From: Embiotoca jacksoni
Lineage: Eukaryota; Chordata; Actinopteri; Embiotocidae
NCBI GenBank assembly: GCA_022577435.1
Contig: JAKOON010000007.1
Coordinates: 6,158,926-6,222,925, forward strand
DNA length: 64,000 bases
Direction of reading: 5' to 3'
The translations under genes and the position numbers were made by a program. Below, piece by piece: positions 11,878 through 24,526 of this stretch. The stretch's first letter is position 1. Each line of letters opens with the position of its first letter. The notes beneath the pieces were generated by a model that saw only the letters and a list, made by a program, of their open reading frames with translations, had not been told where the DNA came from and did not search any database.

Positions 11878-13020
11878 GCCTTGTTTACTAAAGGTTTGTG
11901 TGTAAAATCACGTGCAAACTTCACATCACCCGCAAAAAAAATTTTCCCAGCTGATCTACTAACCGCGTGCAGTGAGGATTGCGTCTTTCAAATGTGCAAT
12001 TTAACACACGTTGTCCATTTTGCGTGTCCGCCTGAATAAATATGTAATATTGGGCATTTCTACTTGAACGTGTAAAAATACTTGGAGGGGAAATGCAAAT
12101 ACATACATTTAACACCTGCAATGATATTTGCTAAACCTGAAAGTAGAAACAGGAGAAGAGATTGCGTGTGTATTTTAGTACGAACTGAAAGGAACGTATT
12201 AATCAGGTGACCACATCAGGAGAGACGGCTGCTCTTATTGTGGTGAGAAGGAGACGCAGGGGAAACTAAAGAAGATGTAGGGAACGTGGTTTTACACCCG
12301 TGGGGGAAAAAAATTTAAAGACAGAGGGAAAAATTATTCCGATTTTTCGTCTGTCCACAGATGACATTTTTGAGTTATTGGGTTAACTGAATGATGATTG
12401 ACAGCCAACAAGAGGATGAGCCACACAATACTAGCAATTAAAAAAAAAAACGTCTTACGACTCTGCATTTACTTTCTTCTGGGTTGTTCCAGCGTATCTC
12501 TGCTTGGATATCCCACCCGGTCGTGTTATTCAGGTATGCTGTCACAGGTCCTGAATGTGTCCCGCAGAATTCACAGGTAGTTGCATAAGGTTCCCGAGCA
12601 CTCGCGAGGCACTGAACGAAACTAACTCACTTGCTCATCACAGAAAGATCTGGACCTGTTGATCGATGTTTGATCTCATACTCCTCTTTTATTTGCCCAA
12701 CGTTTTATCATAAGCCGGTTTTCTTTTTTTTTCTCCTAATATCTTGCCATCTTCTCATAATTTCATCTATAGATCTTTTTGTTATTCCCATTGACTTCCT
12801 CACTGATAACCTCCGATATAGCGTTGCGTTGCCTGTTATAGGCCCTATTTATGTTTATCAATTTAAATGGGATCAGATTTTCTTCCTGGTTGTTCTGTTA
12901 GAACGGCTGGAATCACGTTAGTAAATCACACGCAAAAACGGGTGCAAAATAAAGGTGCAAACTTTTTAAACAAGCACGCAATTTAGTACCCTTTATTTGA
13001 GATCTTAGTAAATCAGGCCT
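11878..13020. mobile_element. Non-autonomous DNA transposon with imperfect TIRs
   Basis: The left end begins near 11878 with 'gccttgtttactaa'. The right end near 13020 reads, on the reverse strand, 'gcctgatttactaa', giving imperfect terminal inverted repeats. Subterminal words also recur inverted, with 'gtgcaaact' close to both ends. Length is about 1.14 kb. The interior has poly-A and poly-T runs and no transposase frame. The style of the ends recalls fish Harbinger-type elements, but the superfamily is not proven and no clear target-site duplication was seen. Confidence 0.6.
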
Positions 13021-14471
13021 TTGTTGTAGTGACTGCATGTTGTTCGGACAAGTGCATAAAAATAACCTTGGTTGCTTTGCCTTTTTTTTTTTAGGTGTTT
13101 TTTGAGGAAAGATTCTTGGAACGTTTTGTGAATCAGAGATGGGGCTTTTATCCAGCGACGCTGTGACTGTGCTCTATTGTACAGGATCCATGCAGTGTAG
13201 TATACAGATGGGTTTAAATCCCAAAACAATGCAGCATAAAGAACTCATTAAAAATCACTGGTTTGAGATTTTACCTGCGCTGCATCACAATATGTTCACA
13301 ACACTTGGTTCACTTCCTTTAAATTCCAAATCTTTTTGATGTTGTTTTTTTTTTTTTACCCCATTTTAAAATATGGCTATTTGAACACAATAACCTTTGC
13401 AACGCATCAAATTTAACCCCCAAAAATGTGTGCATATTGTCCAACATTGAAAACAGCAAACAACACACATTTAGCAATCATCCACAAATTGGGACTTGAA
13501 ATTTTAAAAGTGCTACAGTAGATATGAGATCACAAACATATGGTATTGTGGTTCGGGTAAATAACCCAGTAGTGATATAAAAATCAACACAGGGTCACAT
13601 AACCAATTGTCTTCAAGCGGTTTTCTATTTATTGGTTAAAGGTGAGCCTTTAGCATGTCTTAATCTGGATTTTAAGGCTCCGAAATTCACACGACACTTC
13701 TAGATATGAAAAGCAGTGATTTGCTACAAATCGGACTGAAAGCAACTGATTCCAAACCTCATACAAGCTAGACCACCATATGACAATGACAAAGTTGCAT
13801 TATGCTCGTACACAACACGCTGTAAACTACTGCGTGCCCATGCCACATTAAAAACCTTTCACATTGGCCAAACCAGGTTGTGTGGGTGCACTAGAAAAAC
13901 AGCAGTGGGTCTCATTGCAGACGAATTTACCACCGCAACCAACAGATTTCATGTACCCTGCGGTTGTTATCAAAGATCGGTGCCTTTGTATCTGAATAGA
14001 CCATGTCAAGCTGAACTGAACTGAGTTCAGAAAGCTTTTCACAGCCTGTAATGGTCTGGAGTTTGGTTACTGCAATCTCGTCTCTTGATCCATCTGGATT
14101 TCTTATGAAGTAAGTGACTGTAATAAGTAAACCAATATTGAAAAAGCAATAGTGATGACCCTATGGTCATACAGCCAGCTTGTCTTTAGTGATCACAGAA
14201 CCATCGAATCCATGTCTTATTATAGGACATGTTTAATACATTATTTGCTGCTGCTGTTATAATTTATGCAGGTCAGTTATTTGTCTCTCAAAGTACCCAC
14301 CGCATCAAAACTAAATTAAAATAGCACTGAAAACTTAATATAGATGCCCTTGAGTATGCTCTGTGTAATGCCACTTACTTTAGACACTATTATGATACCA
14401 TAAAATTATGCAAGATTTTATGGGGCTTTAGTGTTTTTTTGGCCAAAAATGGAAATACTGCCACCCTGAGA
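13021..14471. other. Intergenic DNA upstream of cd40lg
   Basis: No exon could be recognised. Two frames of about 65 codons (13139-13339 plus, 13848-14042 minus) show no motif or splice context. The proximal part probably holds regulatory sequence of cd40lg, but no specific site is claimed. Confidence 0.45.
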
Positions 14472-14478
14472 TATAAAT
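14472..14478 (+). promoter_or_regulatory. Putative TATA box of cd40lg
   Basis: TATAAAT lies about 240 bases upstream of the ATG at 14713. If used, transcription would begin near 14500 and the 5'UTR would be about 210 bases. This is inferred from the motif alone. Confidence 0.35.
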
Positions 14479-14712
14479 ACTGAGTAAAAGGTCATGATGC
14501 AGTGTGTGCTATTTGGGTACACCTACCCGTCTGAACGGAAGAAAGAAACCTACTCTCTAAACGTCACAACTTTGACAGATCTGCATGTTGAAGAGTGTAG
14601 AGCTTCCAGGAAGTAGTAAGAGAAAAACTCAGTGGCTTGAGAGCAACTGCTAAAAAGTGCATGGGATGTCACGGACATCAGGCCTCTCTAGGTGTCACCG
14701 CTCCTCTCCACC

Positions 14713-16126
14713 ATGATCAACACTTACCAGACCAGCCTGGCTCCACCGCCGTTGCCTCCGCGCTACAACAGGTCCCACCCGGTCCTCATCCCGGCTCCAC
14801 TTCCATCAAAAGGACACTCCAAGCCTCTCATCCGTTTTTTGGTTGGTGTAGTGGTGCTGCATTTATTGCTGTCTCTCGGAGGATTCATCTATCTGTACCA
14901 CAATGAAAAAATGGTAAAGTTTTTCTCTTACATTTGTGGATTTAAACTGAGTAGTTAGGATGAACTAAACTAGTTAGTGAGAGTAGTTTACTTTGAATCT
15001 ATTTTTATAAAAGTGATAGCTTAAAGAAAACACAAAAACAATTCAGTTTAAAATAAAAATTAAACTATCTTCCACTTTGATGTTAAGATGTATTCAGTTT
15101 TATTCTAAAACATGATGCAATAAAATATAATGAATGGTACACAAGTTTGCTTATATTACAGTATTGAAAAATATCTTCGTTCTCTTGGTTCACACATTTT
15201 GCTCTGTCTAAAAATATACCAGTGCGCCCACTTCAACTGCATTTGAAGCGCAGGAAATGCTCTCAAATAGATGAGATGTGATAGTCACAGCACAGCCTCA
15301 GACAAGATGAGCCATTTGTGAACAATGAAGACATTTAATTGTTAGTATTATAAGAAAATCCATATTCAGTATATTGTGTTACCTGTTTCTGATGTTCTAC
15401 TTTTTCAATTCTTACAGGAAAAACATTCTTCAGCTGAAGGAAGAGGTACATTTTTTTTTATTAATTGACTTTATACGTAGAGTTGGAGAAAACTCAATCT
15501 CAACCATATGTCTGACATTTGTACTCTTTTCCAGCTGCTCCCATCTCATCAGATAAGCAGGACACATCGTATAAAGTCTTGGCACACATGGTAGTTGATC
15601 AGCGATCAATCACTGCAAAAAAGCATACACGTAAGAAACTATAAAAATGTTTCAACTTTTAAAAATGCAGTTATAATAGATCAAATATCTATGTGAACGT
15701 TAAAAGTATTGTCCAAAAACGTTTGCTGAAACTTCTCCTTCTGTGTCTCCAGCGGGTAATCTCCAGTGGGACATAAGCCACTCAGTTCGTAGGAACATCA
15801 GCTACTACCACAGCAGCTGGTTGACTATCCTACAGCCTGGTGATTACTATGTCTACTCCAGGGTGACCTTCTCCAAAGGTGACCCCGTGCGGCCGCTGGT
15901 CAGCAGGGTCAAGCTGAGGAAGAATGAGACAGGAGAGGAGAAGATTGTGATGCAGGCCTACTGCAGCCTGGACAGCAGCTCTGAATCCTCCCCTCGCATG
16001 TGCACGGCCACACAGGGAAGGCTGATCACACTGGAGAAAGGAAACCAAGTCAGTGTGTGGGTACAAGACCTCTTACTGGTGGACTATGATGAAGGTGCAA
16101 CAACCTTTGGGATGTACAAACTGTAG
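14713..16126 (+). CDS. cd40lg: CD40 ligand-like TNF superfamily cytokine
   Basis: Type II membrane cytokine. CD40LG on activated T cells binds CD40 on B cells and antigen-presenting cells. Exons are 14713-14913, 15418-15445 (28 nt), 15535-15630 and 15753-16126; all junctions are in phase, giving 232 aa. The ATG has a good context (tccaccATGa). Residues 1-38 are a proline-rich cytoplasmic tail, 39-62 a hydrophobic signal anchor, then a short stalk. The TNF homology domain runs from about residue 85 to the end, with 'GDYYVYSRVTF' in the core and a C-terminal 'TTFGMYKL'. Two cysteines, in 'QAYC' and 'RMC', could pair as in the family. Sequons NIS and NET are present. The assignment to CD40LG rather than FASLG or TNF rests on the C-terminal strand and on the arhgef6-rbmx neighbours, as on human Xq26. 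Confidence 0.88.
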
Positions 16127-16607
16127 GACTCTTACACGAGCACATGCATGGACCAAAGCTGAAGAGTGGAAACTAATGACGAGGACGGACTTGGATTTAG
16201 ATCTACTGAGAACACCGTTAGATAAATGGGATCTTTTTCGTGGATTTGAAAGACAAGGACTGCATTTTCAAACTATAATTTATTAAATCAGATATGTCAA
16301 TTTTTTTTTTCTATATTTCAGTGGTATTATTGTAGATGTTTGTTCTGTATTTATTGATATAAACAAGGTTGTATAACTGTGAAATGAAACTGATATTTCA
16401 TTTATAATATTTCTACTCTTCTCAGTTTTTCTTCTATGCGCCACCTTTCAGGAGTTAGTAACAAGTAAAGGAGATAGATACAGTGGACTAAAACATCCAC
16501 ATATTTGACATTTCCAGTGTTGGGTTAAATAGCTTCACACTCAGAACGAAGCAGAATATTTTAAATGGTGTAAAGGAAAGGCATGCAAGCAAAAAAGTCA
16601 GAATAAA
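16127..16607 (+). promoter_or_regulatory. cd40lg 3'UTR with AU-rich pentamers and poly(A) signal
   Basis: The 3'UTR contains ATTTA pentamers at 16278-16282, 16349-16353 and 16400-16404, the type of element that shortens cytokine mRNA half-life. AATAAA occurs at 16602-16607. Its first part (to about 16255) is the portion duplicated at 11095-11334. Confidence 0.5.
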
Positions 16608-19357
16608 ATCAACACTTAGTGATTAACAGGTGAACTTAAAGAAAATATCCAAATTCATGACCAGTATTAACACAGCAAAGCTATTGATTATTAAAGCCCA
16701 CAATAACTCACTCTGCTGTAGATTGCTGTGAGGAGCAACACCTGGCCGCATGTTGCATTCTAGCTCCGTCTGTACTACTGTGGTTTTACATTTCTAGAAC
16801 ACAAAAAAAAAACACATTGCAAAGATACATTTTCTCATGATGTCAAATATTACCACTGGCCATGCAGGTTACCACTCGAGAAAGCAAAGTAGACTCAGCA
16901 GTAGATTAGCTTTTTTTTTCCGCCGAAGTTTCCGCACCTTGTTTTCACTGGCAGAAGATAAATATCTGGCGAGTATTTTCAGGGGCAACACCTGATTCTT
17001 TTTTTAGAGCCACACTAGTGATTTACAAGTTTTACCTTCTTAAGCAAAGTTTCCACTTTCGACATGTATTTTTCCTTCTTTCCAGGTAGCTGGTGGTTTT
17101 CATTATTTTCTGAATGGTGTATGGATTTTTTTTATCAGACTTGAAACTTGAGTTGTGTCATGCATCCCAGTAAGTTTTAAGTCTTAATTTTGTATTGTTA
17201 AAGTGGTAAACCAGGTTAAATGTAGATTTTAATCTGACAAACATTCACTGTCAGGAATTACACAACTCAAGCAAGACTTGAGAATAATGTGATATTCAGG
17301 CAGGAAAAGACAGGCTCATTAGTAAATGACCTAAATCATTAACTTTCCAGTTAAAATGCAAAAGTACAGTTTAGACCTTTGGCAAGTTTTTATTTTTATT
17401 TATTTAATCAGTTGCTACACCTTAATGAGTTAAGTAACTTTAACCTGGTGACTAAAACAAGGTTTTAAAACCTGTACTTGGTGAGTAATATTGCAAAAAG
17501 ATACCCCAACTCATCAGAAGCAAAAAACGTGTACTGTGCAAGTTTAAAGTTAGCACCTAAGACTGTCTAAAACCCAAGAGTGTGTTTCACATGTCACCAT
17601 TGTGATGGGGGTAGAACAGTATGGAAAGTGTGAATCTCTATGGACTCGTGTACAGATGCAGAGGTGATGCACTCTTACAGGATGTCATCTATTTTAGTCA
17701 CTCCTTCCATCATGTAAAGGGTTTCTTGCTACTGAATATGAACAACCTACAAATTCCTGAATCGCACATGTGCTGAATGCAGCGTGGAAAAGCCAGTCTT
17801 TGTGGATTTCCAGTATCAATGAGAGAACACATTGAAACAATCTTAGGAGTTTTTCATTTCTCACTTACTAAAATTCACATGAAAAGCTAAACTCAACTTA
17901 TTATATTAAACTTTTAATAAAAGAATGATCATAGCAAACATAAAGTACAGGGTTTCTAGAAAAAAAAAAAAGCATTACAATACTTGCAACAACAACAATT
18001 GCATAGAACAATCTTTCAAAAACAATACACACAGTGGTCTGGAGACATAACTTTAGACAAACAATTTGAAACCGGAGTTCAACCCCTTCTCACCAGTAAG
18101 TGCTCACTGAGGCTATTGGGAATTCAAAACTACAGTATGTGGTGCCGGATGAAGACAGTTGTTAGAGAAACGACAACAATGTTAATCTCAGCAGCGAACA
18201 CGTGGTGAGCCAGAGTCAGACATAGCAACAGGAAGCAGCAGTGATGCTGAAGAAAAGCTGGCTGCTAACTGAGGGTCCCATAAGAAAACCAATTGAAAAT
18301 CAGCATCACCAACAAAGCAGGCATTTACCGTGCAGAAGTGCCCTTAAATTAGCACAACAGTGACTCTTCTGCAGATGTACCAGTGCTGCCTTGTACCCTA
18401 CACAGTGCTCGGACTTCCTGTAAGAAGGTGTACGCAGAAACAACTCTTCTCAACAGGGACTGTACAGTATTATAACATGATTCAATTTGGGATCATTTGT
18501 GATTTAAAAAAAATAAAAATAAAAAAAAATAAATTGGGACCTGCTCAGTTTCCTCAAAACAATAATTATTAATTGATTAAGTAAAGGAAAATTAAACACA
18601 ATGAACAGACTAACTGTGTGGTGGCTAAACCACATATTCAGGCTCTTTTTGGTTAAAAGTAAATGTGTCTATTCATTCATCGTTATTGACATTTCTCCAA
18701 AATCTGGTTTACCATGTTGGGACCGACTCAGGAGTCAGTCTTTAATGCAATCAATTATTGCATTACAATAGCACTCACTGCTTCTGTGCAGTACAGCAAG
18801 ATTAGATAACCATGTTGCCAGGGCACAAGCTCAGCCCCCATGAAGAAATGTACCGCTGTGGGTCCTCCAAAAAAAAAGCTGTAACAAACCACCTGTGACA
18901 TTTTCAATATGAATTATGCATTTTATCCCAGTCTGATCTTAAACTCTCTGTAGTTATTGACCCCTTCGGGAGGCACTTAAAACAGTCAAGCTCTAATCTA
19001 CACCGAAAAATAAATCTCTGTTTATTTCCTCGGTTTGTCTGTCAGCTCTGCAGGAACCGGCCAGGACGCCACAGAGGCTGCAAACAAAAAAAACTCTGAA
19101 TTCTCAAGGCAGACTCATTCAAGTAATTTTTCCTCTTTCGTGATGAAAACATGTCTATTTTCTCTCGGCCAAAACAAAGACATTTTTTCTGCCTTTAGTT
19201 TAGTAAAATTCCAGACACATGTAAAGGCAGCAAAACTAAATCTATAAGGCTAAAACTTTACTTAAATGCTTGGGTGAACAATAAATAAAGAATATTAAAA
19301 AAAAATTTAAAAAAAAAATAAAATAAAAAAAAATTCTAAATAAAGCAAGGCTATGTA
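16608..19357. other. Intergenic region between cd40lg and arhgef6
   Basis: The two genes converge here. The sequence is AT-rich with many poly-A runs (for example 17958, 18507-18530, 19298-19332) and no recognisable exon. Frames such as 17984-18208 and 18360-18572 have no supporting features. An 11-bp inverted word ('cttgagttgtg' near 17148 and its complement near 17262) is too weak to call an element. Confidence 0.45.
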
Positions 19358-20204
19358 TTTATTATGTTAAAATGATTCTTGAATATATTTTAATAAAAAG
19401 AGTAAGGGTAGCATCTTTGTCAATATTTGTGACCTCCTGTATAATAAATGAGTTAAGTCTTTCCTATGTTAATATGCAGCTGTATCCCTGATAGCTTTCG
19501 ACTACATATCTGAATATCTTGATTATCACATTTCTGATGCAGAATTCATATTGTAGAAACACTGTACATCCATGCAGTTATTTAAATAAGCGGTCAAAGG
19601 CTCTGCATTTGGAAACTGGATTGAGGATGATGAGCTGACCTCTTTGATTTGCTTAAACGCCTAAAAAAACAGCCTGGAAATGTGTGACGTGAATGTCTCG
19701 AATGTTACAAAAAAAGCAAATCACACATACACATGAAAACGCAACAGATCTGTTTTCCCCGCTGGGGACCCCCTTATGACAAATAAAATACGACAATGAC
19801 AAAGTCATGATGTGAAGAGAAGAAAATCAGTCCCCTTAGTAACAGAAGTGCATGCAAGAGAAGACTTGATAGCCTCGGACTCCTTTTCTATTTCCAACTG
19901 AAGCAAATGAAACAGTGGAGTTTTGTCCTTGTCCAAAATTGTTCCATTTTCTGGGGAGTGTTCACAGTGCCAGTTGCCATCGGGCAGTATGTATGAAACG
20001 TCTTGGTGTAGCTGAGCTGCTTTAAGGGGAAGCATGTTTTCAATCTCATCTAGTGAGGCTGGATCAGGAAGACAGATCAGATTTCATCACAAAGTCAAAT
20101 CAAGCTCCAGAACTTGAAGCGAAGAAGCTCCGAGTATCATCGTCAGAGAGGGAGTACAACTCTGCTCTGTGTGATTGAAATGCGGAGACGCAATATAGAA
20201 ATAG

Positions 20205-20274
<70 letters not shown>

Positions 20275-20363
20275 GCCCATCCCAGTCCCTCTGCTAACAT
20301 GCTTACCAAAATGTACCCATACAACACAGCCACACAACGATGACAATGATTGACTGGATGTGT
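19358..20363 (-). terminator. arhgef6 3'UTR and candidate poly(A) signal
   Basis: On the minus strand, sequence after the arhgef6 stop (20364-20366) runs through a long CA tract and reaches AATAAA at 19363-19358, giving a 3'UTR of about 1 kb. Another signal lies at 19026-19021. The minus-strand frame at 19805-20035 lies inside this UTR and has no recognisable motif, so it is not called as coding. Confidence 0.4.
20207..20272. repeat. (AC)n microsatellite in arhgef6 3'UTR
   Basis: Uninterrupted AC run of about 66 bp, read as GT on the arhgef6 transcript strand about 90 bases after the stop codon. It explains the several Cys-Val or Thr-His repeat frames on both strands. Confidence 0.95.
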
Positions 20364-21672
20364 TCAGTGGCTGTCATCCCAAGTACAGTCATTCTTCTGT
20401 TTGGCCAGTTTTCGGACCACTCTCTCCAGCTCTTTGCGAGACTTCTGCTCCTCCTCCAGAAACTGCTTCATCCACTTGTTCTCCTGTAAAATATTTGGGC
20501 AGAAACAGAATTTAAAATGTTGTGTGACTGTTTCTGTTTGCAAAAAAAAAAAAAAACCTGTAGATTGTAATCAACCAGTCTCAGGTTATCATGGATATAT
20601 ATTGGTATTGAAATCTATTTTGGCTGGTAATATGAATAAAAGTAAAAATTATAAACTGTAATTATATAGCACCTTTCATATGAGATGCAGTACTTCAAAT
20701 AAAATGAAACAGTGGAGGTAAAAATATTGAGTAAAACACTTGAGAATGTTCAGTTCATGATTGATTTGTCAAGTCACAATCTCACATACCTTTTTCAATT
20801 CATGAACCTCGTCCTTTAAAGCATATACAGCATCGACCAGGCTCCTGAAAGAAAAAAACAACAACAGAAGCCATAGTAATCGCAGCGGTTCCCATTCTCA
20901 GGCTCAACTTGGGTTACCCCGCAGGTAAATTAAGACCTGCTCATGTAAATAAAATCATTTGGTTTTAACTTTGGCAAATCTTATTTTAGAACGCCTTATT
21001 TAATTCTTTTCAAACTACCAAATTTTTGGCCACACAGCTGTCTGAGTTTTGTGCTCTGCAGTGACTGAGTCTCTGTGTGAGCTGATAGTCTTCATGTGAG
21101 ACATTTAAGTAAATGACCAGTAAATTGTCACTTCAGAAGGTACCCTCTGCAGCACACGAGTCTCTGCATGAACATTTGTCACTTGCTGCACCACCTATAA
21201 CCACAATTAACCTCTGCGGGAAACACTGATCTGTATTATGCTGCACGGTGGGAAATCTATAAAACAATTACCTTCTTAAGAACCTGGTTATTCTGGGTGA
21301 AGATGCATGTCTCAACAGCCTGAACAGGAACAATATAAAATTTGAGAACCTAATTGTAGAATAAAATTAGGATCTAAGTAGAAATAATGACGGAGCCACA
21401 CGGTTAACATAACACGTAAATGAAAACCTATTTTCCCGAGTATTAATATCCTTACTTTTCCTCAATAACCGTCTGCCCATTGCTCTTCATCTCCTCCACA
21501 ATGATCTTCTCTTCCTCCGGCAGAAGCACCTGAGGGACACACTCTTTCCGCACGCCTACACACACACACACACACACACACGAACGAATGGGAATGCTTT
21601 ATTCATGGTTATACCAGTTGCTGAAGATGTGCAATCTAAAGAGGCATTAAATAAACCATTTATCCACGCACA

Positions 21673-21745
<73 letters not shown>

Positions 21746-24489
21746 GTGGTGCCCTGGTGCAGGCTGGCTCCTGTGCAATATGCCTCAATCACCCTCAGTA
21801 TCTGAGCATCTTCCTCCAGAGCGACTGTGCCTGTCAAAACCAGAGATTAACATTACAATAAATACACACTTAGAAGTTTCATTCAGCACAGGGTGTCATA
21901 GTGGCACACATTATGTATTTTTTTTTTTTTTTTTTTTTTAAAGGTACTCACCGGACACAATCATCAAGAACAAATATACAGTATACAGATAATTATTGCA
22001 CCAATGCATTGGTGCAGTAAACATAAAATCACATTAGAGGTTCTCTTGCAATGTTTGCACTCTTGTGACTATTATGTATGTAAAGAATGAGCTTCAGAGG
22101 CCCAGAAAGGTACAACTATTTTTTTTTGACTCGATTTGTGTTACAGTCATCAAGCTGATATTTATCTTAGCTGTACACCTGACATTTACTTCTGCTTGAA
22201 TTTCATATTCAAAAACTATTGCAGACGTACACATAATTTATATCAGTGATCTAAATTATAATCAACAACAGTATTAAAAGCACAAAACAACAGAGAAATT
22301 CTATTTGAAAAAGCAATATAAGCCTATTAAACCTCGCAAACAGTTGTTGTGACAGTAAGATAAAACTCCTACTTTTTCTCGTCTGAACTTCGTCATCAGA
22401 GTGCTTGCGCTCTTTCTTCCTGTTGCCTGGCAGGAATTTCTTCATCGGCCGCGGGCTCTTGCTGGAGTCCTGAAGGAGCGCAACAACAAATTCAGTACAT
22501 CTTTGCGCACAGGTACACAAACACACAAACACACGGCTACAAACACCTGAAAGCCGAGTCTCCAATCCAAACGGAATGCAAGCTTACAGGGACGGGCATC
22601 CCATATGAACAAACAACATCAAAGAACAAAATACCATTAACAGACAAGGCAGCAAGCACGTGGTGATCCTGGTAACCTGTCTGTGTTGATATGCATCCTG
22701 CCTAACAGGGCTTTAAAGAAAAAGTTGAATCACATTTATTTAGTTCTTTCAAAATAGTTTTTACGTCTTTACCCACCACCGACTAGTCAGGAGAGGAAGA
22801 GTACTTTAAATATTAAAGTTGGAATTCAGAGTTTACAGCGCCACGGGAAAGCAATTCAAAATCGTATAATTTTGACACTATGAAACCCCAATGATGTGGT
22901 TTTATGAATGAGAGATTTTCTGTTTTTCTGCTGCGTTTGAAAACAGGTACAATAATAGCTTCCTCTAAAAGCTGAGGTGTGATGAATAATAAACTCTCTA
23001 AAATTAACTGTCTCGTCATATGATGTGAAGATTGGTTGCGTTGCTATGCCTTACTAACATCCTGTACTTTACATGAAGTCATTTTCCCCATGCCCAGGGC
23101 TGGAACTGGGAAACTTAGTCAAAGACATAGCTGGAAACAGATAGTGAACCCACTGATGGGGCACGCCAAAAACTACACCGGAGATCTTTTCTCATGACAA
23201 TCAGGAGGAATAACTGACTGCAACCGCTCTTGTGAAACCTTTGAAGAGACTCAAAGTTTCACATGAATGCAGGTGCACAGCGCAAAGGTTGTTTCCTCTT
23301 TGGTTTGATGTTCTGGGGACTCCTGTCCCACAGTGGGAGGAGAGAGCGCGATCTGATTCCCAAGGCATGAGAGAGATACACAGAAGGTGTCTTTTACCAT
23401 TGGCACCGTGACAACTTAAAACCTCAAAGAAGGGGGTTTAGGGCGTTTGCATGGAACAAACACAGGGCTTTCACCCGGAGGACTGGTGTTTGAGTCCGTG
23501 AGAAAGCAAAGGGCAAGGTGGATTTCTTAATGTAACATATTTAACTTGCATAACGTAGGATAAGTAACTTATGTGATGTACGCAACGTGACTCAAGTAGA
23601 ATTACTCATTCTAACCCAATCTCTGGTGTTTTCCTAACCCTCACCACGTAGCTTTTGGTACTTAAACCTAAACCTAAGACACCTTGTGCGTATATGAGAT
23701 GCCAAAAGGCTTTGACGAAACAACTATTTGCGCCCTGCGATGAGAAAAGGTTGCAGAAGAAGTGGAGCTGGGTGGCGTGCCAATCGTAATTCAGTGGCAC
23801 ACTGTAAGGTTAGTGTCGAGATTGCCCGTGTCCCTCACCATCCACCAGCACACTGGCAGCGGATTATGTACAGTACATACATGTTGCGGGACTCCGACGC
23901 CACTTTAAAGAAGTACAACTTGTTTTCATGGCAACTTGAGAGCAGAGGGACCTCACAAAAAGCTAGCAGGCAAAAAATTCTGACATATGATTGCCTTATA
24001 AAGTTGCCAACACATTCAGCAGGTTGAGAGGAGCTTTACAATTATTTTAGGGTTTAGTGTTTAAACCCACCTGGCGAATGATCACAGTGATTTTACAGTT
24101 TTATTAGACGTCTCAAAGTATTGAAAACATTGTTCCTTCCAGGTTTTCAAAAAACATGCAATCAACTTAATATTTCAAATGTGCAAATACATTAATGGCT
24201 GAATGACAGTAAACTTGACTGCACTCTGTCTAGTTGTAAAAAAGCACCTCTAGTAGAATTTATGAATTTTTGTTTCATCACAAGTTTTTTTTTTTTTTTT
24301 CTTTAAATGTTGACTGACAACTTGACTTGCTACAGGGAACGAGAAAAAAACCACAAAAAAAAAAAAAAAAAAACGACTCGCAGGGCCACAGAAAACAGGA
24401 AACCAGCAGATGACAAAGAGAGAGGAGTGATGCAAACAGCAGAGCCAAGACATGCCAGCTCAAAACTGGGGTTAACACAGACACGCACG

Positions 24490-24526
<37 letters not shown>

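Noticed and set aside
14713..16126. Assignment to FasL or TNF-alpha
   Set aside because: The last strand, overall spacing and synteny with arhgef6 and rbmx fit CD40LG better.
19805..20035. Minus-strand 76-codon frame after arhgef6
   Set aside because: It lies in the arhgef6 3'UTR, has no recognised motif and no splice context.
20087..20353. Cys-Val and Thr-His repeat 'proteins'
   Set aside because: Translations of the (AC)n microsatellite in both strands, with no biological support. The same applies at 3879-4150, 21556-21837, 24278-24626 and 43200-43466.
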